The notes under the pieces were generated by a model that did not search any database, was not told where the DNA came from, and was given only the letters and a program-made list of their open reading frames with translations. From Acidaminobacter sp. JC074 (GTDB lineage Bacteria > Bacillota > Clostridia > Peptostreptococcales > Acidaminobacteraceae): a stretch of DNA of 64,000 nt. The position numbers and the translations under genes are program-made. Shown piece by piece: positions 7,590 through 16,485 of this stretch. The DNA lies in the NCBI RefSeq assembly GCF_022496765.1, contig NZ_VANV01000003.1, forward strand, positions 210,001-274,000, written 5' to 3'. Position 1 is the stretch's first letter, and each line of letters starts with the position of its first letter.

Positions 7590-8939
7590 ATGATAGATAC
7601 AACTAAGGGTAGTATAGGAAAACATATTAGAGACATGGCAATTCCAACTGTTGGTGGTGGTATTGCATTTGCTTTATTTAATATTACAGACACATATTTT
7701 GTAGGTAAGTTAGGTACAGAAAGTTTAGCGGCAATGGGCTTTACATTTCCAGTGGTTATGATAGCTTCTTCTTTATCATTTGGTATAAGTACAGGTGCTT
7801 CATCACTGGTATCAAGACTGGTTGGTTCCAAAAATCATGAGAAAATGGAAAGGGTAACAACTGATGGTATTATTTTATCATTGATCCTTGTAGTGCTTTT
7901 TTCAATTCTTGGTCTAACAACTATGGATTTTATCTTTCCGCTTTTGGGTGCCAATACTGAAACATTACCGCTTGTAAAAGAGTATATGACCATATGGTAT
8001 TCGTGTGTTTTTGTGGTTTTAATGCCACCGATCAGTGATGGGGCCATGAGAGCCTTAGGGGATGCCATTAGGCCATTTCAAGTGATGATTACTTGTGCGG
8101 TTTTAAACATCATTTTAGACCCGATTTTCATTTTTGGTTGGTTTGGTTTCCCTGCAATGGGTATTAGGGGAGCTGCAATAGCAACTGTCGTCTCTAGATT
8201 TGCAGGTATGCTGGTATCCTTATTCTACTTGCATTTTCATTACAAGTTGATTTCATTTAAAAATATGACCTTTAAGAAGATGATGGCTTCATGGAGAGAA
8301 ATACTGCATATTGGTGTGCCGAGTGTTGGCGTTTCAATTGTACCGCAACTTCTTAGAACTTTACTAACTGCTATGGCAGCATCTGTTGGTGGTACTGTTG
8401 CAGTTGCAGCAGTAGCGGTGGGGTCTCGAATAGAAGGCTTTGTTAATATAGCATCAGGTTCAATTTCAACAAGTATCATTCCGATCATTGGCCAGAACTG
8501 GGGTGCTAAAAAGTATGATCGTGTTTATGAAACTAAATCACTCTTAATGAAATTGGCGGTAGTAGTAAGCGGCGTGGTCATCATTGCAATAAATGTATTC
8601 GCTACACCGATTGTCAATATATTTACCAGTGATCCAGAGGTGGTTGCTATGGCGATTACCTATCTAAGAATCATGCTTTTAGGATACTTTGGTCTAAACT
8701 TCTATACTTGGAATGGTAACATTTTAAATGCCATAGGCAAGTCAAGTGTTACTTTTAGAATCAATGTAGGCGGTACGCTTCTTTTGATGATGCCAGCGGT
8801 CTTTATAGGGTCAAGAATATCATTTTCATGGATGCTCATAGGACTTATTATTGCACAGTCTATTGTTGGATTTATTTCTATAGGAAAAACGTCTCAAACA
8901 TTGCAGGAAGAAGAAGTAAAACTTCAAAAAGTTGCTTAA
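7590..8939 (+). CDS. MATE family multidrug/metabolite exporter
   Basis: 449-residue integral membrane protein with about 12 hydrophobic segments. The N-terminus (MAIPTVGGGIAFALFNITDTYFVGKLGT) is the standard MATE opening, and the repeat in the second half matches the two-fold MATE architecture. Family members export cationic drugs or metabolites using Na+ or H+ gradients; the substrate cannot be predicted. CGGAGGTGA precedes the ATG. A weak promoter candidate (TTGACT 7536, TATAGT 7561, 19-bp spacer) lies upstream. Monocistronic. Confidence 0.92.
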   Translation: MIDTTKGSIGKHIRDMAIPTVGGGIAFALFNITDTYFVGKLGTESLAAMGFTFPVVMIASSLSFGISTGASSLVSRLVGSKNHEKMERVTTDGIILSLILVVLFSILGLTTMDFIFPLLGANTETLPLVKEYMTIWYSCVFVVLMPPISDGAMRALGDAIRPFQVMITCAVLNIILDPIFIFGWFGFPAMGIRGAAIATVVSRFAGMLVSLFYLHFHYKLISFKNMTFKKMMASWREILHIGVPSVGVSIVPQLLRTLLTAMAASVGGTVAVAAVAVGSRIEGFVNIASGSISTSIIPIIGQNWGAKKYDRVYETKSLLMKLAVVVSGVVIIAINVFATPIVNIFTSDPEVVAMAITYLRIMLLGYFGLNFYTWNGNILNAIGKSSVTFRINVGGTLLLMMPAVFIGSRISFSWMLIGLIIAQSIVGFISIGKTSQTLQEEEVKLQKVA

Positions 8940-8959
8940 ACACCTTCGGGTGTTTTTTT
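8938..8959 (+). terminator. Rho-independent terminator
   Basis: AAACACC/GGTGTTT stem with a TTCG tetraloop and T run. The T run merges into the first galactose-operator half-site. Confidence 0.92.
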
Positions 8960-9001
8960 AGTAAACAATTGCAAAAGTTTACTAAGTTTTGTATAGTAAA
9001 C
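8957..9001 (+). promoter_or_regulatory. Three GalR-type half-sites before galR
   Basis: TTTAGTAAAC (8957-8966, inverted), AAAAGTTTACTAA (8973-8985) and TAGTAAAC (8994-9001, inverted) precede galR. The first two make a 9-bp inverted repeat with a 10-bp gap. The same AAAAGTTTACTAAA word recurs twice at galK, so I read these as binding sites for the encoded LacI-family protein, giving autoregulation. Confidence 0.65.
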
Positions 9002-9016
9002 TAAAGGAGATGAATT

Positions 9017-10015
9017 ATGGCAACGATTAAAGATATAGCAAAAGAAGTTGGGGTCTCAGCTGCAACTGTTTCAAGGGTTTTAAATCATGATAAATCACTA
9101 TCGGTTTCAAATGATAAAAGAAAATTGATACTAGAGACTGCTGAGAGAATGTCTTATATACCAATGAGAACTAGAAAAAAGAAAACAGTTAACAACAAGT
9201 ATAGATTGGCTCTTATTCATTGGTACACAATTGATCAGGAGTTAGAAGACCCTTATTACCTGTCTATACGTATAGGTATCGAGAAAAAGGCTGTCGATCA
9301 GAAGGTTGAGGTTATTAAGCTTTATGCACCTTCGAAAGATGACTTGAAAGCTTTGACTTCTATAGACGGTATGATTTGCATGGGTAAATTTTCAGATAAG
9401 GAAATCAAACTTTTCAAAGCTGTTACCAGCAACTTGGTATTTGTAGATTCTTCACCCTATGAGGAAGTTTATGATTCAGTTGTTTTAGATGTAGAAAGAG
9501 CAGTTGTAAAGATTGTAGACAAGCTTATTATAGATGGTTGTGAGACCATTGGTTATATTGGTGGTCGAGAGTATGCCGGTAGTGATCAAGTGCCTATCGG
9601 TGAAAAAAGAGAAGGTGTTTTTGAAGCTTATCTGACATCAAAAGGCATGTTTGATCCATCTCATGTATACATAGGCAAGTTTTTAGCAGAGTCTGGTTAT
9701 AGACTCATGTTGGAAGCCATTGAGAAGGGACTTCCTTCAGCATTTTTTATAGCCAGTGATTCTATGGCTGTAGGGGCAATGAGAGCCTTGCATGAAAAGG
9801 GGATAAAGATACCTGATCAAATTTCACTAATTGGTTTTAATGATATTCCAACGTCAAATTATACGGTACCGCCGCTTTCTACTCTAAGAGTACATAAGGA
9901 GTTTATGGGTGAGACAGCTCTTAACCTTATGATGGAAAGAATTATCGATCATCGTCTTATTGCTAAAAAGGTGGTTGTACCAACAGAACTTATTATTCGT
10001 CAAACTAGTAAATAA
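9017..10015 (+). CDS. galR: LacI/GalR-family transcriptional regulator
   Basis: 332 residues. Residues 1-50 are the LacI helix-turn-helix and hinge (TIKDIAKEVGVSAATVSRVLN), and residues 60-332 a periplasmic-binding-protein-like effector domain with the usual end (SLIGFNDIPTSNYTVPPLSTLRV). It lies directly upstream of galKET, and identical AAAAGTTTACTAAA words occur at its own promoter and at galK, so it very probably represses galactose catabolism and itself, released by galactose or a derivative. AAGGAG precedes the ATG. Its stop codon overlaps the first galK operator word. Confidence 0.9.
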   Translation: MATIKDIAKEVGVSAATVSRVLNHDKSLSVSNDKRKLILETAERMSYIPMRTRKKKTVNNKYRLALIHWYTIDQELEDPYYLSIRIGIEKKAVDQKVEVIKLYAPSKDDLKALTSIDGMICMGKFSDKEIKLFKAVTSNLVFVDSSPYEEVYDSVVLDVERAVVKIVDKLIIDGCETIGYIGGREYAGSDQVPIGEKREGVFEAYLTSKGMFDPSHVYIGKFLAESGYRLMLEAIEKGLPSAFFIASDSMAVGAMRALHEKGIKIPDQISLIGFNDIPTSNYTVPPLSTLRVHKEFMGETALNLMMERIIDHRLIAKKVVVPTELIIRQTSK

Positions 10016-10058
10016 AAGTTTACTAAATTTCTTGACCTTTTTATAAAAGTTTACTAAA
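10014..10058 (+). promoter_or_regulatory. Twin GalR operator words at galK
   Basis: AAAAGTTTACTAAA occurs at 10014-10027 and identically at 10045-10058, 31 bp (about three helical turns) apart. One copy lies upstream of the -35 box and the other covers the spacer and -10 box. Inside each word TTTACTAAA is a 9-bp odd palindrome. Confidence 0.7.
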
Positions 10059-10060
10059 AT
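10032..10060 (+). promoter_or_regulatory. Sigma-A promoter of galKET
   Basis: TTGACC (10032-10037), a 17-bp spacer and TAAAAT (10055-10060), overlapped by the second GalR operator word so that bound repressor would block RNA polymerase. Confidence 0.7.
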
Positions 10061-10084
10061 AAAATTATAGAGAAAGGACGGATT

Positions 10085-11248
10085 ATGAAACAAGAGTTAA
10101 AAGATATATTCTATAAAGTTTATGGTGAAAGACAAGTGTCTTATTTCTTTTCGCCAGGTAGAGTGAACTTAATTGGAGAGCATACAGACTACAATGGTGG
10201 TCATGTATTTCCTTCAACGATTTCTTTAGGCACCTATGGTGTTGTATCTTCAAATGAGGATATGATCATTAGGTGTTATTCTGACAATTATCCTGCTTTA
10301 GGTATTGTTGAGGTGGATTTAAATGACTTATCATTTTCAGAATCTGATGAGTGGGTCAACTACTTAAAAGGTGTGATCATTCAGTTTAAGAAAAAGGGCT
10401 TTGAGTTAAACCATGGTTTCGATTTGGCTATAAAAGGCAACATACCAGGTGGTGGTTTATCATCTAGTGCTTCATTAGAGCTCTTGGTATGTGTGATGTT
10501 AAGAAAAGTCTATGGATTTGATCTTGATATGTTAGAAATGGTAAAAATGAGCCGTGCTGTAGAAAATGAGTATATTGGTGTTAATTGCGGTATCATGGAT
10601 CAGTTTATCATTGGTATGGGTAAAAAAGATCATGCTATTTTACTGGATACAAATACACTTAATTACAAACATGTGCCTTTAGAATTAGGAGACTATGTTA
10701 TTCTAATCGGTAATACCAATAAGAAAAGAACTCTAGCAGATTCTAAATACAATGAACGTTTCTCTGAGTGCCAGACGGCTCTTAAGATGATGCAGGAAAA
10801 ACTTGATATCTCTTCATTAGGTGATATGAGCATTGAATGTTTTGAAGAAAATGCAGGTGCTATCACAGATGGTGTTTTACTTAAAAGGGCAAGACATGCT
10901 GTTTACGAGAATCAAAGAACATTAAAGTCTTATGATGCTTTAATGGCTGGAGATTTAATTGAGTTTGGTAGACTGATGAACGAGTCTCATGAATCTTTAA
11001 AAGAGGATTATGAGGTATCGTGTAAAGAACTGGATACCATGGTTTATGCTATGAGAGAACAAGAAGGTGTCATTGGATCTAGAATGACAGGTGCAGGCTT
11101 TGGTGGCTGTACAGTAAGTTTGGTTAAAAAAGACTCAGTAGATAAGGTTATCTCTGTAGTCAGTGAAATATATGAAAATGAAATTGGCTATAAAGGCGAT
11201 TTTCATGGTGTAGAAATTGGTAATGGTGCTGGAGAATTGGAGGCTTAA
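10085..11248 (+). CDS. galK: Galactokinase
   Basis: 387-residue GHMP kinase that phosphorylates alpha-D-galactose with ATP, the first step of the Leloir pathway. Signatures: galactokinase motif PGRVNLIGEHTDYNGG (residues 24-39), the ATP-binding motif GGGLSSSASLE near residue 125, and the C-terminal GAGFGGC motif. AAAGGA precedes the ATG. First gene of galKET; its stop codon touches the galE start, so translation is coupled. Controlled by the GalR-like operators upstream. Confidence 0.96.
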   Translation: MKQELKDIFYKVYGERQVSYFFSPGRVNLIGEHTDYNGGHVFPSTISLGTYGVVSSNEDMIIRCYSDNYPALGIVEVDLNDLSFSESDEWVNYLKGVIIQFKKKGFELNHGFDLAIKGNIPGGGLSSSASLELLVCVMLRKVYGFDLDMLEMVKMSRAVENEYIGVNCGIMDQFIIGMGKKDHAILLDTNTLNYKHVPLELGDYVILIGNTNKKRTLADSKYNERFSECQTALKMMQEKLDISSLGDMSIECFEENAGAITDGVLLKRARHAVYENQRTLKSYDALMAGDLIEFGRLMNESHESLKEDYEVSCKELDTMVYAMREQEGVIGSRMTGAGFGGCTVSLVKKDSVDKVISVVSEIYENEIGYKGDFHGVEIGNGAGELEA

Positions 11249-12238
11249 ATGAGTATTCTAGTTACAGGTGGAGCAGGTTATATTGGCTCTCATGCCGTAA
11301 AAGGTTTGCTAGACAAAGGCTATGAGGTTGTTATAGTAGATAATTTAGAAACAGGTTTTGAGTCAGCCCTAGACTCAAGAGCAAAGTTTTATAAGGGTGA
11401 TATTAGAGACAATGCTTTTTTAAATGATATGTTCTCCAAAGAGGATGTGAAGGGTGTGATTCATTTTGCTGCCAACTCACTGGTTGGTGAGTCGATGACA
11501 AATCCTCTTAAGTATTTTGATAATAACGTACATGGGACGAGAGTTTTACTTTCTGCCATGCTTAAATATGATGTGAAACACATTGTATTCTCATCAACGG
11601 CAGCGACTTATGGTGAACCAGTTAGAATCCCAATAGACGAGAGTCATCCAACAAGCCCAATCAATCCATATGGTGAAGCTAAGCTGATGATGGAAAAGGT
11701 CATTGACTGGACGTCTAAGGCTCACGACCTGACTTATGTATCTTTAAGATACTTTAACGTAGCAGGCGCACATCCTTCTGGTGAAATTGGAGAAAGTCAT
11801 GATCCTGAAACCCACTTGATTCCAATCATACTTCAAGTACCAAATGGTCAGAGAGAAAAATTATCTGTATTTGGTAATGATTATGATACAAAAGATGGCA
11901 CATGTATCAGAGACTATATACACATTGAGGACTTGGTTGAGGCCCATGTACTGGCTTTAGAATATCTACTGGCAGGCAAGAAGAGTGATATCTTTAACTT
12001 AGGTTCAGGAGATGGTTATTCTATTTATGAGATGATTGAAGCTGCAAAAGAAGCAACTGGACAAGAAATCGCTTATGAAATCGCTGATAGAAGACCGGGT
12101 GATCCTGCTGTTTTAATTGCTTCAAACAATAAGGCCAAAGATGTTCTAAATTGGTCGCCAAAACATACAGATGTAAAAGACATTATTAAGAGTGCATGGC
12201 ACTTCCATAAGAAGTATCCAAATGGATTTAAGGGGTAG
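11249..12238 (+). CDS. galE: UDP-glucose 4-epimerase
   Basis: 329-residue short-chain dehydrogenase fold enzyme interconverting UDP-galactose and UDP-glucose with bound NAD. The Rossmann motif TGGAGYIGSH is at 6-15, the catalytic Ser/Thr in SSTAATYG (115-122), and the YxxxK pair is Y141/K145. The ribosome site GGAGG lies in the end of galK and the ATG follows the galK stop with no gap. Second gene of the galKET operon. Confidence 0.96.
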   Translation: MSILVTGGAGYIGSHAVKGLLDKGYEVVIVDNLETGFESALDSRAKFYKGDIRDNAFLNDMFSKEDVKGVIHFAANSLVGESMTNPLKYFDNNVHGTRVLLSAMLKYDVKHIVFSSTAATYGEPVRIPIDESHPTSPINPYGEAKLMMEKVIDWTSKAHDLTYVSLRYFNVAGAHPSGEIGESHDPETHLIPIILQVPNGQREKLSVFGNDYDTKDGTCIRDYIHIEDLVEAHVLALEYLLAGKKSDIFNLGSGDGYSIYEMIEAAKEATGQEIAYEIADRRPGDPAVLIASNNKAKDVLNWSPKHTDVKDIIKSAWHFHKKYPNGFKG

Positions 12239-12240
12239 AG

Positions 12241-13704
12241 ATGACAATATATGAAGCGGTAGAAGGATTATGCGGTTATGCTGTAGAGAATGGTTTAATA
12301 GATGAGCTGGATAGAATCTATTGTAGAAATCAAATACTAGAGCTAATGGGTCTTACAAGCTATGATCAGGCTCTGGAAGTGACCCGTGACCATTTCAAAT
12401 GTTTAAGTGTCTTAGTAGAAGATGCTTTTAAAAGGGGGATTATCGAATCAGATAAACCACCTTATAGTGATTTGTTTGAATCAAGAGTGATGAATGTGTT
12501 TATGCCAAAGCCATCTCAAGTCATCAAAGAATTTAAGTCCTCATTGGCTATGTCTCCTGAAAAGGCAACTGAGTATTTCTACGACCTGTCTAAAAAGAGT
12601 CATTATATCAGACTCGACAGAACATCAAAGAATCTTTTATGGCAAGTAGAAACTGACTTTGGTCTTATTGATATTACTGTTAACTTATCAAAGCCTGAAA
12701 AGGATCCTAAGGCCATTGCAGCTGCCCTAAACAAGGTAGAGAACAATTATCCAAAATGCCTTTTATGTAAAGAGAATGAAGGCTATTCCGGACATGTGAA
12801 TCATCCAGGCAGACAAAATCATAGGATTGTGCCTTTAAGTCTAAATAAGGAATCGTGGTATTTTCAGTATTCACCATATGCCTACTTTAATGAGCACTCG
12901 ATACTCTTAAAGTCTCAGCATGAAAATATGACAATTACTCATGATACATTTACTAGGTTGATGGACTTTTTAGATACATTCCCGCATTATTTTATCGGAT
13001 CAAATGCAGATCTACCTTTAGTTGGCGGTTCGCTTTTGACGCATGACCATTATCAGGCTGGACGTTATGAATTTGCCATGGAGTGTGCAGAGACTTTAGA
13101 GACCTTTGACATTGAAGGGGTTGAGGTCAGTCATATGAAATGGCCTTTAACAGTCTTAAGACTTAGAGATTTAGACCGCAAAAAGCTAGAAGCTGTTGCA
13201 TGTAAGATATTTGATGCATGGAAAGACTATTCTGATGAGGCGTATCGAATTGTCTCTTTTACATCACAAAGACATAACACAGTAACACCTATAGCCCGTA
13301 AGAAGAATGGCTATTATGAACTGGACTTAGTACTTAGAAATAATCGTTGTGACGATGAAAGTCCTACAGGTATTTTTCATCCTCATACAGATGTACATGC
13401 TGTTAAGAAGGAAAATATCGGTTTAATTGAGGTTATGGGACTGGCTGTTTTACCAAGCAGGCTGGTAGGAGAAATGGATAACATTTCAAAAGCACTTATG
13501 AAAGAAGAGAGCTTAAGTGGGGACTTAGAAAAGTTTTCACATCTATTTGAAGGTGTAAAAGCACAAGCTACCTTTGAAGAGACACTATCTGATGTTAAGT
13601 CGATTATCGGTAAGACCTTTGTAAAGGGTCTTGTAGATGCAGGTGTTTTTAAACTAGATGAAAACGGCTATAAAGGCTTGAAGAAGTTTATAGAGAGTAT
13701 TTAA
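12241..13704 (+). CDS. galT: UTP-hexose-1-phosphate uridylyltransferase, class II GalT
   Basis: 487 residues, the class II type found in Bacillota. It exchanges UMP between UDP-glucose and galactose-1-phosphate, completing the Leloir pathway with galK and galE. Motifs typical of the class are NHPGRQNHR around residue 183 and LLTHDHYQAGRYEF around 262-275, the HxHxQ-like active site. Two bases separate it from the galE stop, and the ribosome site GGGGTAGAG overlaps that stop. Ends just before a strong terminator. Confidence 0.95.
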   Translation: MTIYEAVEGLCGYAVENGLIDELDRIYCRNQILELMGLTSYDQALEVTRDHFKCLSVLVEDAFKRGIIESDKPPYSDLFESRVMNVFMPKPSQVIKEFKSSLAMSPEKATEYFYDLSKKSHYIRLDRTSKNLLWQVETDFGLIDITVNLSKPEKDPKAIAAALNKVENNYPKCLLCKENEGYSGHVNHPGRQNHRIVPLSLNKESWYFQYSPYAYFNEHSILLKSQHENMTITHDTFTRLMDFLDTFPHYFIGSNADLPLVGGSLLTHDHYQAGRYEFAMECAETLETFDIEGVEVSHMKWPLTVLRLRDLDRKKLEAVACKIFDAWKDYSDEAYRIVSFTSQRHNTVTPIARKKNGYYELDLVLRNNRCDDESPTGIFHPHTDVHAVKKENIGLIEVMGLAVLPSRLVGEMDNISKALMKEESLSGDLEKFSHLFEGVKAQATFEETLSDVKSIIGKTFVKGLVDAGVFKLDENGYKGLKKFIESI

Positions 13705-13726
13705 ACGGTCCTAGGACCGTTTTTTT
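13703..13726 (+). terminator. Rho-independent terminator of galKET
   Basis: Perfect AAACGGTCC/GGACCGTTT stem with a TA loop and a run of Ts. Confidence 0.92.
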
Positions 13727-13730
13727 CACT

Positions 13731-13756
13731 AGAAAAGCGAATCCTAAGATTCGCTT
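13731..13756 (-). terminator. Probable terminator of the PRPP synthetase gene
   Basis: AAGCGAATC/GATTCGCTT stem spanning the end of the minus-strand gene, with a short T-rich tail on that strand. Confidence 0.6.
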
Positions 13757-14865
13757 CTGTTTTTATTAAGTAAACGTCTGATTAAGCCAGTAGAATCTAG
13801 AAGTGGTGAAATAGACTCGTCATGGTTAAGGGTATCGATGACATTAGCTGTAAAGCCTGCCATATCTACTGTTCTAAACCATTCAGCTTCTTTAATGTGG
13901 TCAGGTACATAAGATAGGTTGGTTGCATACACTCTGTCTAACAAACCTTTCTTGTAGTACTCTTCAAACTTATCAGGGCCGCTAGTAAATAAGGCAAATG
14001 TTACTGCAACGAAAATCTTCTTTGCACCACGTGCTTTTAGTTCGTTGCAAATATCAAAAACAGATTGGCCAGATGCAATCATATCATCAACGATTAAAAC
14101 GTTACAACCTTCTACATCTCTTCCTAAATAATCATGTTGAACAATAGGGTTTTTACCATCTACTACTTTAGAGTGGTCTCTACGCTTGTAGAATAAACCG
14201 GTGTCTACACCTAAATTGCTAGAGTAGTAAAGAGCTCTATCCATAGCACCAGTATCAGGACTGATAACAACCATGTTTTCAGGCTTGATATCCAAAAGAT
14301 TTTCTTCTGTCACAAGTGCCTTGATGATTTTATAAGTTGGATGTAAGTTTTCAAATGAAATTAATGGGATAGCATTTTGAATTGTAGGGTCATGGGCATC
14401 AAATGTGATGATGTCTTTAACACCTAATCTTTCGAATTCTTGTAATGCTAATGCACAATCAAGTGATTCTCTACCTTTTCTTCTGTGTTGTCTAGATGCA
14501 TATAATAAAGGCATAATCAGTGTGATTCTTCTTGCTTTACCTGCAATGGCTGATAGGGCTCTTTTTATATCTTGTAAATGGTCATCTGGACTGTAGTGAT
14601 TTTCAAAACCAAACATCTTGTATGTACAACCGTAGTTGCCTACGTCACATAAGATATAAACGTCTTTACCTCTAATTGATTCGTTGATAACAACTTTTCC
14701 TTCGCCGTTTGAAAATCTAACTTCTTCTACAGAAATTAAATGTGATGATTCGTCTCTTGTGTTTGATAGCTTTTCATCGATTGGCTTTGCAATCTCAGCA
14801 CATGACTTTAATGCAATGATTGCTAAATCACCATACGGTAACTTGCTTTTTTCTTCTTTGGTCAA
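13744..14865 (-). CDS. prs: Ribose-phosphate pyrophosphokinase
   Basis: Makes PRPP from ribose 5-phosphate and ATP for nucleotide, histidine and tryptophan synthesis. I start it at the TTG at 14865 because AAGGAGG lies five bases upstream on that strand and a promoter precedes it; the longer frame upstream begins with hydrophobic residues unlike the family. That gives 373 residues, longer than the usual ~315. The PRPP-binding loop VLIVDDMIASGQS and the SRQHRRKGRE region are present. The extra length lies in the N-terminal part and in short insertions; some Clostridia carry such long forms. Single gene on the minus strand. Confidence 0.9.
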   Translation of the reverse strand: MTKEEKSKLPYGDLAIIALKSCAEIAKPIDEKLSNTRDESSHLISVEEVRFSNGEGKVVINESIRGKDVYILCDVGNYGCTYKMFGFENHYSPDDHLQDIKRALSAIAGKARRITLIMPLLYASRQHRRKGRESLDCALALQEFERLGVKDIITFDAHDPTIQNAIPLISFENLHPTYKIIKALVTEENLLDIKPENMVVISPDTGAMDRALYYSSNLGVDTGLFYKRRDHSKVVDGKNPIVQHDYLGRDVEGCNVLIVDDMIASGQSVFDICNELKARGAKKIFVAVTFALFTSGPDKFEEYYKKGLLDRVYATNLSYVPDHIKEAEWFRTVDMAGFTANVIDTLNHDESISPLLDSTGLIRRLLNKNRSES

Positions 14866-14899
14866 AACTGCCTCCTTGTTTGTACAATACCCATACCCT

Positions 14900-14928
14900 A
14901 ATATAAAGGAATTACACATGGATTTCAA
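14900..14928 (-). promoter_or_regulatory. Sigma-A promoter of prs
   Basis: On the minus strand TTGAAA (14928-14923), a 17-bp spacer and TATATT (14905-14900). It supports the TTG start 35 bp downstream. Confidence 0.75.
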
Positions 14929-15003
14929 TAGAATTAGCCAATACCTTGTTAAAATAATTGAATGCTTCAATAAATCATTAAAAAAGTATAGAGAAATTAA
15001 ATT

Positions 15004-15035
15004 ATTGGTTTAGGATACCAATTTAGTGGTATAAT
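15004..15035 (+). promoter_or_regulatory. Promoter with inverted repeat before desulfoferrodoxin
   Basis: An extended -10 box TGGTATAAT ends at 15035, with a weak TTGGTT -35. A perfect 6-7-6 inverted repeat ATTGGT...ACCAAT (15004-15022) lies over the -35 region and is a candidate operator. Confidence 0.55.
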
Positions 15036-15072
15036 CAACTTAGGCGATAATATAAGAGATCAAGGAGGAAAA

Positions 15073-15447
15073 ATGGCAAAATATAATGGTGTTTACAAAT
15101 GTGAAGTATGCGGTAATATAGTTCAAGTTAATCATGAAGGTCCTGGTTCTTTAGTTTGCTGCAATCAAGAGATGAAATACTTAGATGAGTTAACTGCAGA
15201 TTCTACTACTGAGAAGCATGTTCCAGTAATCGAGAAGATTGATGGTGGTTACAAGGTATACGTAGGTTCTACACTTCATCCAATGACAGAAGAGCATTAC
15301 ATAGAATGGATTGAACTATTAGCTGGTGCTGAAGTTATGAAAGTATTCTTTAAGCCAGGTGATAAGCCAGAAGCTATTTTCAAAACACATGCAGAAGAAG
15401 TTACTGCTAGATCATATTGTAATCTACACAGTTTATGGAAGTCATAA
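15073..15447 (+). CDS. dfx: Desulfoferrodoxin (superoxide reductase)
   Basis: 124-residue two-iron protein that reduces superoxide to hydrogen peroxide without making oxygen, typical of anaerobes. The N-terminal desulforedoxin centre has C10, C13, C29 and C30. The C-terminal catalytic iron ligands are H49, H69, H75, C116 and H119, with the EKH motif (47-49). AAGGAGG precedes the ATG. The peroxide it makes could be removed by the peroxiredoxin at 3304, with rubredoxin as a possible electron donor (family knowledge plus inference). Monocistronic. Confidence 0.97.
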   Translation: MAKYNGVYKCEVCGNIVQVNHEGPGSLVCCNQEMKYLDELTADSTTEKHVPVIEKIDGGYKVYVGSTLHPMTEEHYIEWIELLAGAEVMKVFFKPGDKPEAIFKTHAEEVTARSYCNLHSLWKS

Positions 15448-15451
15448 TTTT

Positions 15452-15480
15452 AAGGTAGCTAAAGCTACCTTTCTTACTTT
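15452..15480 (+). terminator. Rho-independent terminator
   Basis: AAGGTAGCT/AGCTACCTT stem with a 2-base loop, then a T-rich tail. Confidence 0.88.
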
Positions 15481-15489
15481 TTTGCCTCG

Positions 15490-15498
15490 TGTTATAAT
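15490..15498 (+). promoter_or_regulatory. Extended -10 promoter of the small ABC ATPase gene
   Basis: TGTTATAAT (TGn plus TATAAT). It lies so close to the ATG at 15501 that the true start must be the later ATG at 15516. Confidence 0.55.
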
Positions 15499-15515
15499 GT
15501 ATGGGTGAGGTAGAT

Positions 15516-16073
15516 ATGAATATAAAAAATAAAACAGTCAAGTATGGAGACTTACTTGTCTTAGACAAGTTCAGTCACAGCTTTGAAGCAGGTAAAATAA
15601 CAAGCATATTTGGCCCAAGCGGATGTGGAAAAACATCTTTATTAAATGTTATTTGTGAAGAAGATATACAAGTGTCTTATGTCTTTCAAGAGGATAAACT
15701 CATGCCTTGGTTAAGTGTTGAAGACAATATTAAACTGGTGTGTCAAGATGACCAAGCCATCAAAAAAGCTTTAGATATTGTTAAAATGTCTGACTATAAG
15801 GCTTTCTATCCTAAAGAGCTATCTGGTGGTATGAAAAGAAGAGTTGCACTTGTTAGGGCTTTTGTACATGATGGTCTTCTCTTAATGGATGAACCATTTA
15901 AGGGCTTAGATGACGATTTGAAGTTTGAAATCATTGAATCCTTTCTTGACCTTCATCGACAAGTTCCTAGAACAGTTATAATGGTGACTCATGATGAAAA
16001 GGTTGCTAAGAAAGTCAGTCATAAGATACTTTATGTAAAAGGCCTACCGCTGGAGGTGACACATGAAGTATAA
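15516..16073 (+). CDS. Small ABC-type ATPase (NitT/TauT-like)
   Basis: 185 residues, shorter than the ~240 usual for the type, yet every motif is present: Walker A GPSGCGKT (33-40), Q-loop VFQED (Q58), signature LSGGM (102-106), Walker B LLLMDEP (121-127) and the switch histidine in VTHDE near 160. The shortening is in the helical region and C-terminus. Start at 15516 because GAGG is five bases upstream and the -10 box precludes 15501. Its 3' end overlaps the next gene by 11 bp. No usual permease or substrate-binding gene is adjacent, so it may work with the small membrane protein downstream. Confidence 0.85.
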   Translation: MNIKNKTVKYGDLLVLDKFSHSFEAGKITSIFGPSGCGKTSLLNVICEEDIQVSYVFQEDKLMPWLSVEDNIKLVCQDDQAIKKALDIVKMSDYKAFYPKELSGGMKRRVALVRAFVHDGLLLMDEPFKGLDDDLKFEIIESFLDLHRQVPRTVIMVTHDEKVAKKVSHKILYVKGLPLEVTHEV

Positions 16074-16485
16074 AACGTGGTATGTCCTATTAGCCATTGG
16101 CTCTGTGACTTATACATTTGTCATTACCTTTTTAAACATTTTTGTATATGGTAGTGTGATTCAGTGGAACTTATCAGTACTGTCGCTTATCAATATCATG
16201 CCACTTTATTTAGGGTTTTCACAAAAAAGGTTTGATAAGAAGGCTGCTAGAATGATGACCAGCTTCATGGCGATAATTCTTGTAATAACCATGCTTGTAC
16301 TGCCAAAGTACACTTACAAACAAGCCTATGGTCATTTTGATAATGGTATAAGCACTTTAAGAAAACATGTCGGTCAATCAAGCTTTTTCTATCAAGGGGA
16401 TTACTACATAAAGACGGAAGCTGGTAGTTTTTCTTTTGACATACGTACAGGGGAGATAAAAGGAGTTGAAGATGAATATAAATAA
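16063..16485 (+). CDS. Small membrane protein, partner of ABC ATPase
   Basis: 140 residues with three hydrophobic segments (about 7-30, 35-54 and 63-81) and a 55-residue C-terminal part of mixed charge. The start lies inside the end of the ABC ATPase gene, with GGAGG ahead of the ATG, so the two are translationally coupled. It is too short for a BPD-type permease and shows no EAA loop. Function unknown; the overlap suggests it may form an unusual membrane unit with the ATPase. Confidence 0.7.
   Translation: MKYKTWYVLLAIGSVTYTFVITFLNIFVYGSVIQWNLSVLSLINIMPLYLGFSQKRFDKKAARMMTSFMAIILVITMLVLPKYTYKQAYGHFDNGISTLRKHVGQSSFFYQGDYYIKTEAGSFSFDIRTGEIKGVEDEYK

Noticed and set aside
8957..10058. Repeated AAAAGTTTACTAAA words as a CRISPR-like array
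   Set aside because: Only five short copies in mixed orientation at two promoters with no regular spacers; operator sites explain them.
12190..12210. TGGCAC word in galE as a sigma-54 promoter
   Set aside because: No TTGC at the required spacing and it lies within the coding sequence.
14684..15013. 109-codon plus-strand frame across the start of prs
   Set aside because: Shadow of prs and its promoter region; no ribosome site and no family likeness.
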